A stretch of DNA of 26,764 nt from Pseudomonadota bacterium (GTDB lineage: Bacteria > Pseudomonadota > Alphaproteobacteria > Sphingomonadales > Sphingomonadaceae), in the NCBI GenBank assembly GCA_023422695.1, contig JAFAGN010000137.1:1-26764 (forward strand), read 5' to 3'. The notes below the pieces were generated by a model. It ran no database searches and was not told the DNA's origin. It saw only the letters and a program-made list of their open reading frames with translations. This document shows positions 1-8,282 of the stretch, one piece after another (the stretch's first letter is position 1; each line of letters opens with the position of its first letter). A program made the translations under genes and the position numbers.

Positions 1-4
1 GCGC

Positions 5-30
5 CCTTCGACAAGCTTAGGGCTACGGTG
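5..30 (+). repeat. Interspersed repeat, left copy
   Basis: This 26-nt element begins CCTTCGAC and ends GGGCTACGGTG. It matches, in inverted orientation, the element at the far right end of the window at 24 of 26 positions (differences AAGCTTA versus AGGCTCA). It lies just downstream of the aroB stop, outside coding sequence. Similar CTTCGACA(A/G)GCTCAGG elements are, from memory, widely dispersed in sphingomonad genomes. The pairing is seen directly; the dispersed nature is recalled. Confidence 0.7.
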
Positions 31-57
31 ATTCAAGATTGGGGCTAAAGAGCAAGG

Positions 58-1161
58 CTAGCGCCGCTGGTCGTCCAGAAACGCCGCCACCACATCCAAC
101 CCGAATGCGTCAGTGACAAAACTCTGCCCGATGCCGCGGGTCAGGATCAGCGGCAGCTTGCCGCCGCGGACCTTTTTGTCGTGCGCCATATGGCCCGCCA
201 GCGTCGCCCCGTCGGCGCCGACCCCGGCGCTCGCCAGATCGTGCGGCAGGCCGACGGCGGCGAGATGCGCGGCGACGCGCTCGGCGTCGGCACGCGGGCA
301 CAGGCCTTGCGCCGCCGAAAAGCGATGCGCCAGTGCCATGCCCGCCGCAACCGCTTCGCCATGCAGCAGCTTGTCCGAATAGCCGGTTTCGGCTTCAAGC
401 GCGTGGCCGAAGCTGTGGCCAAGGTTGAGCAGCGCGCGGATGTCCTGCGTTTCGCGCTCGTCGGCGGCGACGATGCGGGCTTTCGCGGCGACACTGTGGG
501 CGATCGCCTTGTGGCGGGCGGCGCTGTCGCCCGCGAGCAGCGCAGCGCCATTCGCCTCGCACCACGCGAAGAAATCGGCATCGTCGATCAGGCCATATTT
601 GACGACTTCGGCATAGCCCGCGGCGAGATCGCGGGGGGGCAGGGTGGTGAGGGTCATGGGGTCGATGACGACCAGCGCGGGCTGGTGAAAGGCACCGATC
701 ATATTCTTGCCCGCCGCGACGTTGATCGCGGTCTTGCCGCCGACGCTGCTGTCGACCTGTGCCAGCAACGTGGTCGGCACCTGGATGAAATGGCAGCCGC
801 GTTTGACGATGCTGCATGCGAAGCCGACGAGGTCGCCGATGACCCCGCCGCCCAGCGCGATGACATGGTCGCTGCGTTCGATCCCCTCGCCAATCAGCCA
901 TTCGGTCAGCCGTGCGAGTCCGGCCCAGCTTTTGGTCGCTTCGCCGGGTTCGAGGACGAACGAGGAAAAGGAAATATTCTCCGCCGCGAGCGCGGTGCCG
1001 AGCGCGATCAGATAATGGTCGGCGACATGGGTGTCGGTGACGATCATCGTCCGTGGCCGCTTGAGGAGCGGTGCCACATGTTCGCCGATGCTGCGGATCA
1101 GCCCATCGCCGATCAGGATCGGATAGCTGCGGGCGCCCAACTCGACGGTCAGCTGTTCCAT
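58..1161 (-). CDS. aroB: 3-dehydroquinate synthase
   Basis: Cytoplasmic, NAD- and metal-dependent enzyme that converts DAHP to 3-dehydroquinate, the second step of the shikimate pathway to aromatic amino acids. The 367-aa product has the normal length. The nucleotide-binding stretch IALGGGVIGDLVGF lies at about 101-114, and VPTTLLAQVDSSVGGKT at about 128-144. The expected metal ligands are visible: E185 in YAEVVKYG, H249 in NLGHSFGHALE, and H267 in LHGEAV. The ATG at 1161 overlaps the last 13 nt of the upstream aroK, so the two genes form an aroK-aroB operon with probable translational coupling, the usual order in proteobacteria. The much longer open frame running on to 3750 is antisense shadow. 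Confidence 0.97.
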   Translation of the reverse strand: MEQLTVELGARSYPILIGDGLIRSIGEHVAPLLKRPRTMIVTDTHVADHYLIALGTALAAENISFSSFVLEPGEATKSWAGLARLTEWLIGEGIERSDHVIALGGGVIGDLVGFACSIVKRGCHFIQVPTTLLAQVDSSVGGKTAINVAAGKNMIGAFHQPALVVIDPMTLTTLPPRDLAAGYAEVVKYGLIDDADFFAWCEANGAALLAGDSAARHKAIAHSVAAKARIVAADERETQDIRALLNLGHSFGHALEAETGYSDKLLHGEAVAAGMALAHRFSAAQGLCPRADAERVAAHLAAVGLPHDLASAGVGADGATLAGHMAHDKKVRGGKLPLILTRGIGQSFVTDAFGLDVVAAFLDDQRR

Positions 1162-1739
1162 TGCGGTTCTTCCCACTTCGACAAAGCTTCGAGGATCGCG
1201 CGCACCGTCTGATCGTGCGGCGTGCTCGCCGAACTGACGCGCAGATGCGCCTCGGCGTAGATGGGGTTGCGAACCGCGGCGAGGCCGCGCAGCACTTCGC
1301 CAGGATCGCGATTCTTGAGCAGCGGGCGGTGGCTGCGGCGGCCGACGCGTTCGACCAGCGTCGGAATATCGGCGTCCAGCCAGATGCACAGGCTGCCCTG
1401 CAGGATCAGCGCGCGCGTTTCCGGATTGATAAACGCGCCGCCGCCGGTCGCCAGCACCATCGGCTTTTCGGCCAGCAGACGGGCGATGACACGGCGTTCG
1501 CCATCGCGAAAATGCGCCTCGCCAAAGCGTTCGAAAATTTCCGAGATTGTCATGCCGGCGGCGCGTTCGACTTCGTCGTCGGCATCGGCAAAGCGCATCC
1601 CTAGCCGCCCTGCCAGGCGGCGGCCGACGGTCGATTTTCCCGATCCCATCAATCCGACGAGCACGATCGACCGGTCGCGGATTGCGGCGGGGATCGCGCT
1701 GGGACTGCTCGGCGCCGGGCTTTTCGGGTTTCGCGACAT
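1149..1739 (-). CDS. aroK: Shikimate kinase
   Basis: Phosphorylates shikimate to shikimate 3-phosphate with ATP, the fifth step of the shikimate pathway, in the cytoplasm. The 196-aa product has a Walker A loop GLMGSGKS at 29-36, the shikimate-binding acidic stretch ADADDEVE near 51-58, the FGEAHFRDGE motif with R78, the GGG triplet at 99-101, and the lid arginine in RSHRPLL near 135-141. The chosen ATG gives a roughly 20-residue tail ahead of the core fold, as is common in alphaproteobacterial AroK. An open frame extends further upstream but overlaps the divergent exported-protein gene and has no kinase-like content. It is the first gene of the aroK-aroB operon. Confidence 0.96.
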   Translation of the reverse strand: MSRNPKSPAPSSPSAIPAAIRDRSIVLVGLMGSGKSTVGRRLAGRLGMRFADADDEVERAAGMTISEIFERFGEAHFRDGERRVIARLLAEKPMVLATGGGAFINPETRALILQGSLCIWLDADIPTLVERVGRRSHRPLLKNRDPGEVLRGLAAVRNPIYAEAHLRVSSASTPHDQTVRAILEALSKWEEPQWNS

Positions 1740-1866
1740 GATGCGCGCGGCTATACCGCCCGGGACGCGCGGAACAACGGTTTTCGGCGATGGACGACGG
1801 CGCGCCCGAGCAGGCGCGAAGGATTGGGGTGGACGTGGCCGAGAAGATTGCCGAAAGCGCAGCGCG

Positions 1867-3684
1867 ATGACGAAAAAACTGCTGACGCTGACCCTGGGCC
1901 TGTCGGGCACTGCGCTGGCCGCCGCGCTGGTGCTGCCCGCGATCGCGCAGGAATCGCTGTTGCCCGAGGGTTTCGGCAACCCCGCCGAGACGCCCGCGCC
2001 GCGTCCGACCCCCACGCCGTCGCAAGGTCCGGCGCCGAGCTCGACGCCGAAAAATGGCGCGGCCCCGCCGCCGGTAACAGCGACCGTTGGTGCCGGCGAC
2101 ACCAGCGGAACGCCCACCGAAGCTGCCGAAGAGGACGGCGAGGATGGCGAAGAAGCGGCGCCCGGCACGCTGAAATATGACCTGCCGCCCGGCGCCCGGC
2201 GCCTGCTGACCCGTATCGGGCCATTGACCCCCGAAACCGGCGGGCTTGGCCCCGATGCATTTGGCGTGCGCGGCCAATATGCCGCCGCGATCATGCGACG
2301 GACAAATGGGCAGTTCGCCTCGCGCTGGGGCCAGATCCTGCTCCGCCGCGCCCTCGCGTCGGCGATCGATACGCCCGAAACGATCAACGGCGCCGATCTG
2401 GCCGCCGAACGCGCGTCGTTGCTGCTGCGAATGGGCGAATCGATCACGGCGCGCTGGATCGTCCAGGCGGTCGATTATGATCGCGCCAGCCCGCGGCTGG
2501 TTGCGGCGGCGCAGCAGACCTATCTGGCCAATGCCGATCCGGCGGGCATGTGCGCGTATGTGCCCGCGGGACTGGCGCATGGCGACGAGCAGGCCTGGCG
2601 GTTGGCCGCGGCGATCTGTTCGGGGCTGTCGGGCGAAGCTGGACCTGCCGGCTGGGCGATCGGGCGGGTCCGGTCGAGCGGCAAGATTTCGAATTTCGAC
2701 ATATTGCTCGCCGAACGCGTGCTCGGCGCGACGGGCAGCGGGCGCCGATCGACGACGATCGAGTGGGACAATATCGACCGCCTGACCAGCTGGCGTTTCG
2801 GCATGGCGACGGCGACCGCGGTCCCGGTCCCCGAAGCGCTGCGGACTGCTGCACCCGCCAACATCAAGGGCTGGACGGTGCTGGCGCCGATGACCGACAT
2901 GCCGAGCCGCGTCGCCGCAGCGCCCGAAGCGGCGGCGCGCGGGGTGCTGTCGAGCGAAGCGTATGTGTCGTTGCTGAGTGCCGCAGCGGGCGAAGAAGAA
3001 CCGTCGGAGGCGTTGGCGGCGCAAACCGACCAGCTTCGCGCTGCCTTTGCTTCGGCGCAGGGCGGCGACCGCTATGCCGCGATGGAGCGGATCTGGGCCG
3101 CCGGAACGACCCCGGTGCAGCGCTACGCCGCGATGGTCTCGACCGCGCGCGCCGCGGCGGCGCTGCCGGTTCGTACCGAAGTGGGCGACGATCCGTGGCA
3201 ACTGCTGGGGTCGATGCTGGCCGCAGGCTATGACGACAATGCCATGGCATGGGTGCCGACGGTGACGGTCGGCAGCCGTGCATGGGGCGTGCTCGCGGTA
3301 GGATTGCCGCGGCCGCTGAACGGGACAACGTCGGGCACGATCGGGCAGTTTTCGGGCAATGACGACAGCGCCGATGCGCTGCGGTCGAAATTCCTGTTGG
3401 CCGGGCTGGCGGGGCTTGGGCGGATCGACGCAGGCGCCGCCGCGTCGGCGGCAAGCGACCTCGAAGTCGATCTGGGCAAGCAGACGCGTTGGTCGCGCGC
3501 GATCATGGCGGCCGCCGAGCGCCGCGAACCCGGGATGGTCGCGCTGCTCGCCGCCACCGGAATGCAGGGCGAATGGTCGAAAGTGCCGCCCTATCATCTC
3601 TATTATATCGTTCGCGCGCTGCGTGAGGTGGGGCTGTCCGCCGAGGCGCGGATGATCGCCGCCGAAGCGCTGGTGCGTGTCTGA
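1867..3684 (+). CDS. Exported alpha-helical protein of unknown function
   Basis: I do not recognise a family with certainty. The 605-aa product starts with a clear Sec signal peptide (MTKKLLTLTLGLSGTALAAA, cleavage likely after AIAQ near residue 28). A proline/alanine/threonine-rich linker follows to about residue 75, then an acidic EED-rich patch near 80-95. About 480 residues of alanine- and leucine-rich helical segments follow, reminiscent of an alpha-solenoid or degenerate TPR fold. No catalytic motif is evident. It overlaps the start of xerD by 8 nt, so the two are probably co-transcribed and coupled. It is divergent from aroK across 127 nt. A periplasmic location is inferred from the signal peptide. 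The ribosome-binding site is weak, but this is the ATG that opens the signal peptide. Confidence 0.85.
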   Translation: MTKKLLTLTLGLSGTALAAALVLPAIAQESLLPEGFGNPAETPAPRPTPTPSQGPAPSSTPKNGAAPPPVTATVGAGDTSGTPTEAAEEDGEDGEEAAPGTLKYDLPPGARRLLTRIGPLTPETGGLGPDAFGVRGQYAAAIMRRTNGQFASRWGQILLRRALASAIDTPETINGADLAAERASLLLRMGESITARWIVQAVDYDRASPRLVAAAQQTYLANADPAGMCAYVPAGLAHGDEQAWRLAAAICSGLSGEAGPAGWAIGRVRSSGKISNFDILLAERVLGATGSGRRSTTIEWDNIDRLTSWRFGMATATAVPVPEALRTAAPANIKGWTVLAPMTDMPSRVAAAPEAAARGVLSSEAYVSLLSAAAGEEEPSEALAAQTDQLRAAFASAQGGDRYAAMERIWAAGTTPVQRYAAMVSTARAAAALPVRTEVGDDPWQLLGSMLAAGYDDNAMAWVPTVTVGSRAWGVLAVGLPRPLNGTTSGTIGQFSGNDDSADALRSKFLLAGLAGLGRIDAGAAASAASDLEVDLGKQTRWSRAIMAAAERREPGMVALLAATGMQGEWSKVPPYHLYYIVRALREVGLSAEARMIAAEALVRV

Positions 3685-4612
3685 TTCCGACCGCGTCGCG
3701 ATCGACCGCTTTCTGGAGATGATGGCGGCCGAACGCGGCGCATCGCGCAATACGCTCGCCGCCTATCGCCGCGACCTTGAGCAGGCGGCGGAGTGGGTCA
3801 AAGGGTCGCTCGCCGATGCGGATGTCGCGGCGCTGCGCCAGTTGATGGCCGATTATCAATCGCTTGCGGCGAGCAGTGCGGCGCGCAAGCTGTCGGCGCT
3901 ACGCCAGTTCTTTGCCTTTCTGCTCGATGAAGGCGATCGCGCGGACAATCCCGCGCTCGACATCGCGCGCCCGACGACGCGCCGCCCGCTGCCGCGCATC
4001 CTGACCCATGAGCATGTCGAGCGGCTGTTTGCCCAGGCCGAAGAGGAGGCCGCGGGCGATGCGCCGCCCGCTTCGGCGATCCGTATGCTGGTGCTGCTCG
4101 AGCTTCTCTATGGATCGGGGCTGCGGGCAAGCGAGCTGGTGGCGCTGCCGCGGCGCGCAATGGCTGGCGAGCGCGAGTATCTGATCGTGCGGGGCAAGGG
4201 CGACAAGGAACGGCTGGTGCCACTGTCGGATCGCGCCCGCGGCGCGCTCGATCGTTGGTTGCCGCTGATTGCGGACGGTTCGCACTGGCTGTTCCCATCG
4301 GGCAAGAGCCATGTTTCGCGGGTCCGGCTGTTCCAGATGCTGCGCGACCTGGCGGGCCGTGCCGGGATCGATCCGACCGCGGTCAGCCCGCATGTGCTGC
4401 GCCACGCCTTTGCCACGCATCTGCTCGAGGGCGGCGCCGATCTGCGCGCTTTGCAACTGATGCTGGGCCATGCCGACATTGCGACGACCGAAATCTATAC
4501 GCATGTCGACAGCCGACGCTTGGTCGAACTGGTCAATCGCCGCCATCCGCTTGCGATAATGGACGTCGGGCAGGGATCAGCAGACGTTGACGTTGCGGCG
4601 CCATCGGCTTAG
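3677..4612 (+). CDS. xerD: Site-specific tyrosine recombinase, XerD type
   Basis: Chromosome-dimer resolution recombinase acting at dif with its XerC partner. The 311-aa product has the SAM-like N-terminal DNA-binding domain (about 8-95) and the C-terminal catalytic domain. All catalytic residues are present: R150 (GSGLRASEL), K174 (VRGKGDKER), H239 and R242 (HVLRHAFATHLLEGG), H265 (LGHADIATTEIYTHV) and the nucleophile Y274. The length and intact motifs fit a housekeeping Xer protein rather than a phage or island integrase. The start is a GTG inside the end of the preceding gene (8-nt overlap). accA follows after 10 nt. XerD rather than XerC is judged from overall resemblance, so the paralogue assignment is less certain than the family. 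Confidence 0.9.
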   Translation: MSDSDRVAIDRFLEMMAAERGASRNTLAAYRRDLEQAAEWVKGSLADADVAALRQLMADYQSLAASSAARKLSALRQFFAFLLDEGDRADNPALDIARPTTRRPLPRILTHEHVERLFAQAEEEAAGDAPPASAIRMLVLLELLYGSGLRASELVALPRRAMAGEREYLIVRGKGDKERLVPLSDRARGALDRWLPLIADGSHWLFPSGKSHVSRVRLFQMLRDLAGRAGIDPTAVSPHVLRHAFATHLLEGGADLRALQLMLGHADIATTEIYTHVDSRRLVELVNRRHPLAIMDVGQGSADVDVAAPSA

Positions 4613-4622
4613 CGGTCCGACG

Positions 4623-5570
4623 ATGACAGCCTTTCTGGACTTCGAAAAACAGGTCGCCGCGCTCGATCGGCAGATTGCCGAACTGCGCGACATGGGGGAC
4701 GACCCCACGCTCAATATCGACAACGACATCGCGCGGTTGGAGGACAAGTCCTCGAAATTGCTGCGCGATATTTATGCGAAGCTGACGCCTTGGCAGAAGA
4801 CACAGGTCGCGCGCCACCCTGATCGCCCGCATTTCAAACATTATGTCGCGGAGCTGTTCGACGACTGGATGCCGCTGGCCGGTGACCGCAATTTTGGGGA
4901 CGATCAGGCGATTTTGGGCGGATTGGCGCGCTTTCGCGGTCGCCGCGTGATGGTCATCGGCCATGAAAAGGGCGACGATATCCCCTCGCGGATGAAGCAT
5001 AATTTCGGGATGGCCAAGCCCGAGGGCTATCGCAAGGCGATCCGCCTGATGCAGCTGGCCGACCGTTTCGGACTGCCCGTGGTGACTTTGGTCGATACCT
5101 CGGGTGCCTTTCCGGGGATCCAGGCTGAGGAGCGCGGGCAGGCCGAGGCGATCGCCCGGTCGACCGAACAATGCCTTGCGCTCGGCGTGCCGATGGTCGC
5201 GGCGATCGTCGGCGAGGGCGGATCGGGCGGCGCGATCGCGCTGGCCGCCGCGAACCGCGTGCTGATGTTCGAGCACGCCGTCTATTCGGTGATTTCGCCC
5301 GAAGGCTGCGCATCGATCCTTTGGCGCACGTCGGACAAGGCCGCCGACGCTGCGGCGGCAATGAAGATGTCGGCGCAGGATCTGCTGGGACTGAAGATCA
5401 TCGATCGCATCGTCCCCGAACCCGTCGGCGGCGCGCACCGTGACCCCGATGTTGCCATCGCGGCGCTGGGTGATGCGATTGCGCAGGAACTCGACGCGCT
5501 GTCGGGTCTGCCGCGTGACACGATTCTGGCGGCGCGTGAGGAAAAATTCCTCGCCATGGGGCGCGCCTGA
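4623..5570 (+). CDS. accA: Acetyl-CoA carboxylase carboxyltransferase subunit alpha
   Basis: Alpha subunit of the carboxyltransferase that moves the carboxyl group from biotinylated BCCP to acetyl-CoA, giving malonyl-CoA for fatty acid synthesis. The AccA/AccD complex is cytoplasmic. The 315-aa length is standard. Visible signatures are the N-terminal coiled stretch FLDFEKQVAALDRQIAEL (4-21), RHPDRPHFKHYV (64-75), GHEKGDD (113-119), VDTSGAFPG (157-165), the oxyanion-hole glycine run GEGGSGGA (197-204), and SPEGCASILWR (225-235). The ATG at 4623 is preferred over an in-frame upstream codon because it gives the conserved N-terminus and avoids overlapping xerD. It sits 10 nt after the xerD stop. 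Confidence 0.97.
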   Translation: MTAFLDFEKQVAALDRQIAELRDMGDDPTLNIDNDIARLEDKSSKLLRDIYAKLTPWQKTQVARHPDRPHFKHYVAELFDDWMPLAGDRNFGDDQAILGGLARFRGRRVMVIGHEKGDDIPSRMKHNFGMAKPEGYRKAIRLMQLADRFGLPVVTLVDTSGAFPGIQAEERGQAEAIARSTEQCLALGVPMVAAIVGEGGSGGAIALAAANRVLMFEHAVYSVISPEGCASILWRTSDKAADAAAAMKMSAQDLLGLKIIDRIVPEPVGGAHRDPDVAIAALGDAIAQELDALSGLPRDTILAAREEKFLAMGRA

Positions 5571-5721
5571 CCGGTCGCGACGGCGGAACCCGATCCGCCG
5601 ATTTGCGTTGACCGTCCATATCGAGGTCGCGCCGCTGGTCGGTCGCCGTTCAGGTGCAGTTTGCGCCGCGGCCGTTAGGGGATAATCCCTGGGCGAACAA
5701 CAGCAGGTGGGAGGCGCATCG

Positions 5722-7236
5722 ATGATCCGTACAAAACATAGGAACGGCCTGGCGATCAAGCTCGCGGCAACGGCGGCACTGGGCAGTCTGACATTGACCG
5801 GCGCGGCGGATGCGCAACTGAAAGCGATCAAGACCGCGACGAATATCACCCCATCCGAACGCAAGCAGGGCGACGAGGCGCATCCGCAGCTCATGGCCGA
5901 ATTCGGCGGTGCGTATGAAGGCCCGCAGGCGGCCTATGTCGTCCGTGTCGGCCAGAATATCGCGCTGCAATCGGGACTCTCTAACGCGCGCAGTGACTTC
6001 ACCGTCACCCTGCTCAACTCGCCGGTAAACAACGCCTTCGCCATCCCCGGCGGCTATGTCTATGTCACCCGCCAGCTGATGGCGCTGATGAACGACGAGG
6101 CCGAACTCGCCGGGGTGCTGGGCCACGAGGTCGGCCATGTCGCGGCGCAGCACAGCAAAAAGCGTCAGTCGGCGGCGACCCGCAACCAGATCCTTGGCGT
6201 GCTCGGCGCCGTGCTGGGCGGTGCGATCGGCGACAGCGGCGGTGTGCTCGGCGGGCTGGGCGGGCTGCTCCAGAATAATGCGATGCAGGTCGCGCAGCTC
6301 GCGACCTTGGGCTTTTCGCGCAGCCAGGAATTGCAGGCCGACCAGCTGGGCGTGCAATATCTGCGTAGCGCGGGGTACGACCCGCTGGCTTTGTCGACGA
6401 TGCTGGCCAGCCTTGCCAACCAGACCAATCTCGATGCGCGGCTATCGGGCGGCGATGCGCGGTCGTTGCCGGCGTGGGCGAGCACGCACCCCGACCCCGC
6501 CTCGCGCGTTCGTAACGCCCAGACGCTGGCTAGCCGCGTCGGCGGCACCGGCGGGACGCGCAATGCCGATGCGTTTCTGGCCTCGGTCGACAACGTCCTC
6601 TACGGCGACGACCCCGCGCAAGGCGTCGTCGAGGGTAACGAGTTTCTCCACCCCGACTTCCGCCTGCGCTTTGCGGTTCCGGGCGGTTACGGGATGCAGA
6701 ACGGCGCCACCGCGGTGTCGGTCAGCGGCAATGGCGGTCAGGCGCAGTTTACGACGGGGCCATATAGCGGTGACATGAATGCTTATATCGCCGCCGCGTT
6801 CAAATCGGTTGCGGGCAACACTGCCATCAGCCCCAGCGCGGTTCAGCGCACGACGGTGAACGGTATCCCCGCCTCTTATTCGACGGCGCGGGTCGCCAGC
6901 CAGTCGGGGCAGGTCGATGTCACCGTCTTCGCCTATGAATTTTCGCGGAGCAGCGCGTTTCATTTCGTCACGCTGACGAAGGCGGGCGGGACGGGCACGT
7001 TCAATTCGATGTTCAACAGCGTCCGGCGACTGAGCGCGGCCGAAGCGGCGGCGATCAAGCCGCGGCGGATCGACGTGGTGACGGTTGGGCGCGGCGATAC
7101 GATGGCCAGCCTGGCGCGGCGGATGGCGTACAGCAATTATCAGGCCGAGCGGTTCCAGGTTCTCAACCGGCTGACCGCATCGAGCCGGTTAACGCCGGGA
7201 CAAAAGGTCAAAATCGTCGTTTATGCCAGCCGCTGA
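5722..7236 (+). CDS. M48 family zinc metalloprotease with LysM-like C-terminus
   Basis: Predicted periplasmic zinc protease related to BepA/YfgC-type outer-membrane quality-control proteases. The 504-aa product has a signal peptide with cleavage likely near ADAQ (residues 29-32). The zinc motif HEVGH lies at 135-139 and the third-ligand glutamate at E203 in SQELQADQLG, so the active site is complete. A glycine-rich stretch (about 163-183) sits between the two. The middle region resembles the accessory domain of sphingomonad M48 proteins. The last ~55 residues (VGRGDTMASLARRM... LTPGQKVKI) look like a LysM peptidoglycan-binding unit. The ATG is chosen because GGGAGG lies 7 nt upstream; an in-frame GTG at 5707 lacks this. 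The gene ends just before a strong terminator. Confidence 0.92.
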   Translation: MIRTKHRNGLAIKLAATAALGSLTLTGAADAQLKAIKTATNITPSERKQGDEAHPQLMAEFGGAYEGPQAAYVVRVGQNIALQSGLSNARSDFTVTLLNSPVNNAFAIPGGYVYVTRQLMALMNDEAELAGVLGHEVGHVAAQHSKKRQSAATRNQILGVLGAVLGGAIGDSGGVLGGLGGLLQNNAMQVAQLATLGFSRSQELQADQLGVQYLRSAGYDPLALSTMLASLANQTNLDARLSGGDARSLPAWASTHPDPASRVRNAQTLASRVGGTGGTRNADAFLASVDNVLYGDDPAQGVVEGNEFLHPDFRLRFAVPGGYGMQNGATAVSVSGNGGQAQFTTGPYSGDMNAYIAAAFKSVAGNTAISPSAVQRTTVNGIPASYSTARVASQSGQVDVTVFAYEFSRSSAFHFVTLTKAGGTGTFNSMFNSVRRLSAAEAAAIKPRRIDVVTVGRGDTMASLARRMAYSNYQAERFQVLNRLTASSRLTPGQKVKIVVYASR

Positions 7237-7254
7237 TCGGCGAGGCGCAACAAA

Positions 7255-7282
7255 AAAGGGGCGGTGTTTCCACCGCCCCTTT
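7255..7282. terminator. Bidirectional intrinsic terminator
   Basis: A perfect 12-bp inverted repeat (AAAGGGGCGGTG / CACCGCCCCTTT) with a 4-nt loop TTTC. It is flanked by an A-run on the left, so it carries a U-tract in both transcripts. It sits between the convergent M48 protease gene (plus) and the first Flp pilin gene (minus) and would end both transcripts. Confidence 0.92.
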
Positions 7283-7302
7283 CCGTTTGGTTGATCGCGC
7301 TA

Positions 7303-7470
7303 TTACGGCGTGGTCAGGTTGGTGTTCACCTTGTTGAAGGTGCCGCTGACGCTGTTGCCAACTGCGCCCATCGCGGTGATGCCGGCAACGGCGATCAGCG
7401 CGGCGATCAGGCCGTATTCGATGGCGGTTGCAGCTTTGGTATCGCGAACGAACTTTTTGATGAATTTCAT
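7303..7470 (-). CDS. Flp/Fap-type pilin component 1
   Basis: A 55-aa prepilin-like protein of the Flp family, the subunit of Tad/type IVb pili. It has a basic leader (MKFIKKFVRDTKA), then the signature ATAIEYGLIAALIAVAG that forms the hydrophobic assembly helix (about 14-36), and a short polar tail. The start ATG is preceded by AGGAG with good spacing (complement of 7478-7482). The expected processing glycine before ATAIEYG is an alanine here. It is paired with a second pilin gene upstream on the same strand, with a 147-nt gap, and no other tad/cpa genes lie in the window. Membrane insertion before assembly is expected from the family. Confidence 0.93.
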   Translation of the reverse strand: MKFIKKFVRDTKAATAIEYGLIAALIAVAGITAMGAVGNSVSGTFNKVNTNLTTP

Positions 7471-7617
7471 GACTGGTCTCCTGATTTCACTTACCCTGTT
7501 GACGGTCTGGTCTGGGTCAACAGTGGCTGGTTTAGGACGAATAGGTTTTGAAAATCTTAATGGCGGACGGCGAAAGCATTTGGTTTGAAGTCCAGAAAAG
7601 GGACAGTCGCCGACCCA

Positions 7618-7788
7618 CTACATGTTGCTCTGCGCCGCAGTGGAGACGTTATTCCACATGAGGCCGGTCGTGTTGGCGACATTGCCGACAGCGCCGACGG
7701 CGGCAATGAAGATCAGGGCCAGTATCAGCCCATATTCGACGGCTGTAGCGGCCCTGGTCGACCGCATCAGCCTGTAAAGGTTGTGCAT
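7618..7788 (-). CDS. Flp/Fap-type pilin component 2
   Basis: A 56-aa Flp-like prepilin, paralogous to the neighbouring 55-aa gene. It has a basic leader (MHNLYRLMRSTRA), then ATAVEYGLILALIFIAAVG as the assembly helix, and a tail ending QSNM. An AGGGG element precedes the ATG on the minus strand. As in its neighbour, the residue before ATAVEYG is alanine rather than the glycine typical of Caulobacter PilA. The tail differs clearly from the first pilin, so the pair may be a major and a minor subunit or differently expressed copies. No pilus assembly ATPase or prepilin peptidase is nearby. Confidence 0.92.
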   Translation of the reverse strand: MHNLYRLMRSTRAATAVEYGLILALIFIAAVGAVGNVANTTGLMWNNVSTAAQSNM

Positions 7789-7853
7789 TGTTCCACCCCT
7801 GCTTGAAGTGTAGTTCCCGAGGATGCCGATGATTGCACAGGAAGGTTAACAAT

Positions 7854-8282
7854 TTGTCCGCCGACAGCCCCGGAAAACCGCCAAAAAATGACCTAGTCGT
7901 GGTCGCTGCGGCGCTGATCGATCGCGACGGCCGGTTGCTGGTGCAGCAGCGTCCCGAAGGGCTGTCGATGGCGGGGCTATGGGAGTTCCCGGGCGGCAAG
8001 ATCGAAGTCGGTGAAACGCCGGAACAGGCGCTGATCCGCGAGCTGGCCGAAGAATTGGGTATCGATGTCGAGCAGGCCTGCCTTGCCCCCGCCTGTTTCG
8101 CCAGCGATATGCTGGGCGACCGGCATTTGCTGCTGCTGCTCTATGTCTGTCGCAAATGGCGCGGCACCCCCGTTGCTCGGCACGCCAGCGCGCTCCGCTG
8201 GGTGCGTCCGGTGGAACTGCACGGGCTGGCAATGCCCCCCGCCGATAAACCGCTGATCGGTTTGCTGGAGGCGCTGGTTTAG
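7854..8282 (+). CDS. mutT: MutT-type Nudix hydrolase (8-oxo-dGTP diphosphatase)
   Basis: Sanitises the nucleotide pool by hydrolysing oxidised dGTP to the monophosphate, which prevents A:T to C:G changes. The 142-aa product carries a complete Nudix box GX5EX7REUXEEXGU, starting at GGKIEVGETPEQALIRELAE and continuing ELGI. It also has the MutT-like C-terminal pattern LRWVRPVEL...MPPADKPLIGLL, which supports MutT over a generic Nudix enzyme. The chosen TTG has AGGAAGG about 9 nt upstream. A second in-frame TTG at 7833 would add seven residues and has no such site. The stop overlaps the stop of the convergent methyltransferase gene by a few bases. Confidence 0.88.
   Translation: MSADSPGKPPKNDLVVVAAALIDRDGRLLVQQRPEGLSMAGLWEFPGGKIEVGETPEQALIRELAEELGIDVEQACLAPACFASDMLGDRHLLLLLYVCRKWRGTPVARHASALRWVRPVELHGLAMPPADKPLIGLLEALV

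Noticed and set aside
1171..1195. Third copy of the CTTCGACA...GC repeat within aroK
   Set aside because: Only a short partial match (CTTCGACAAAGCTTCG) inside conserved coding sequence; no extension to the GGGCTACGG half.
2550..3233. Plus-strand 227-codon frame inside the exported helical protein
   Set aside because: Out-of-frame shadow with biased composition; the main frame has a signal peptide and runs through without a break.
58..3750. 1230-codon minus-strand open frame covering aroB and running through aroK, the exported protein and xerD start
   Set aside because: Only the aroB part has family-like sequence; the rest is arginine/alanine/proline-rich antisense typical of high-GC DNA and overlaps well-supported genes.
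3677..4612. Possible island integrase
   Set aside because: Size, motifs and housekeeping context (next to accA) fit chromosomal XerD; no attachment repeats or phage genes nearby.
5571..5721. Small gene or RNA between accA and the M48 protease
   Set aside because: No open frame with a start and ribosome-binding site and no clear hairpin; it most likely holds only the protease promoter.
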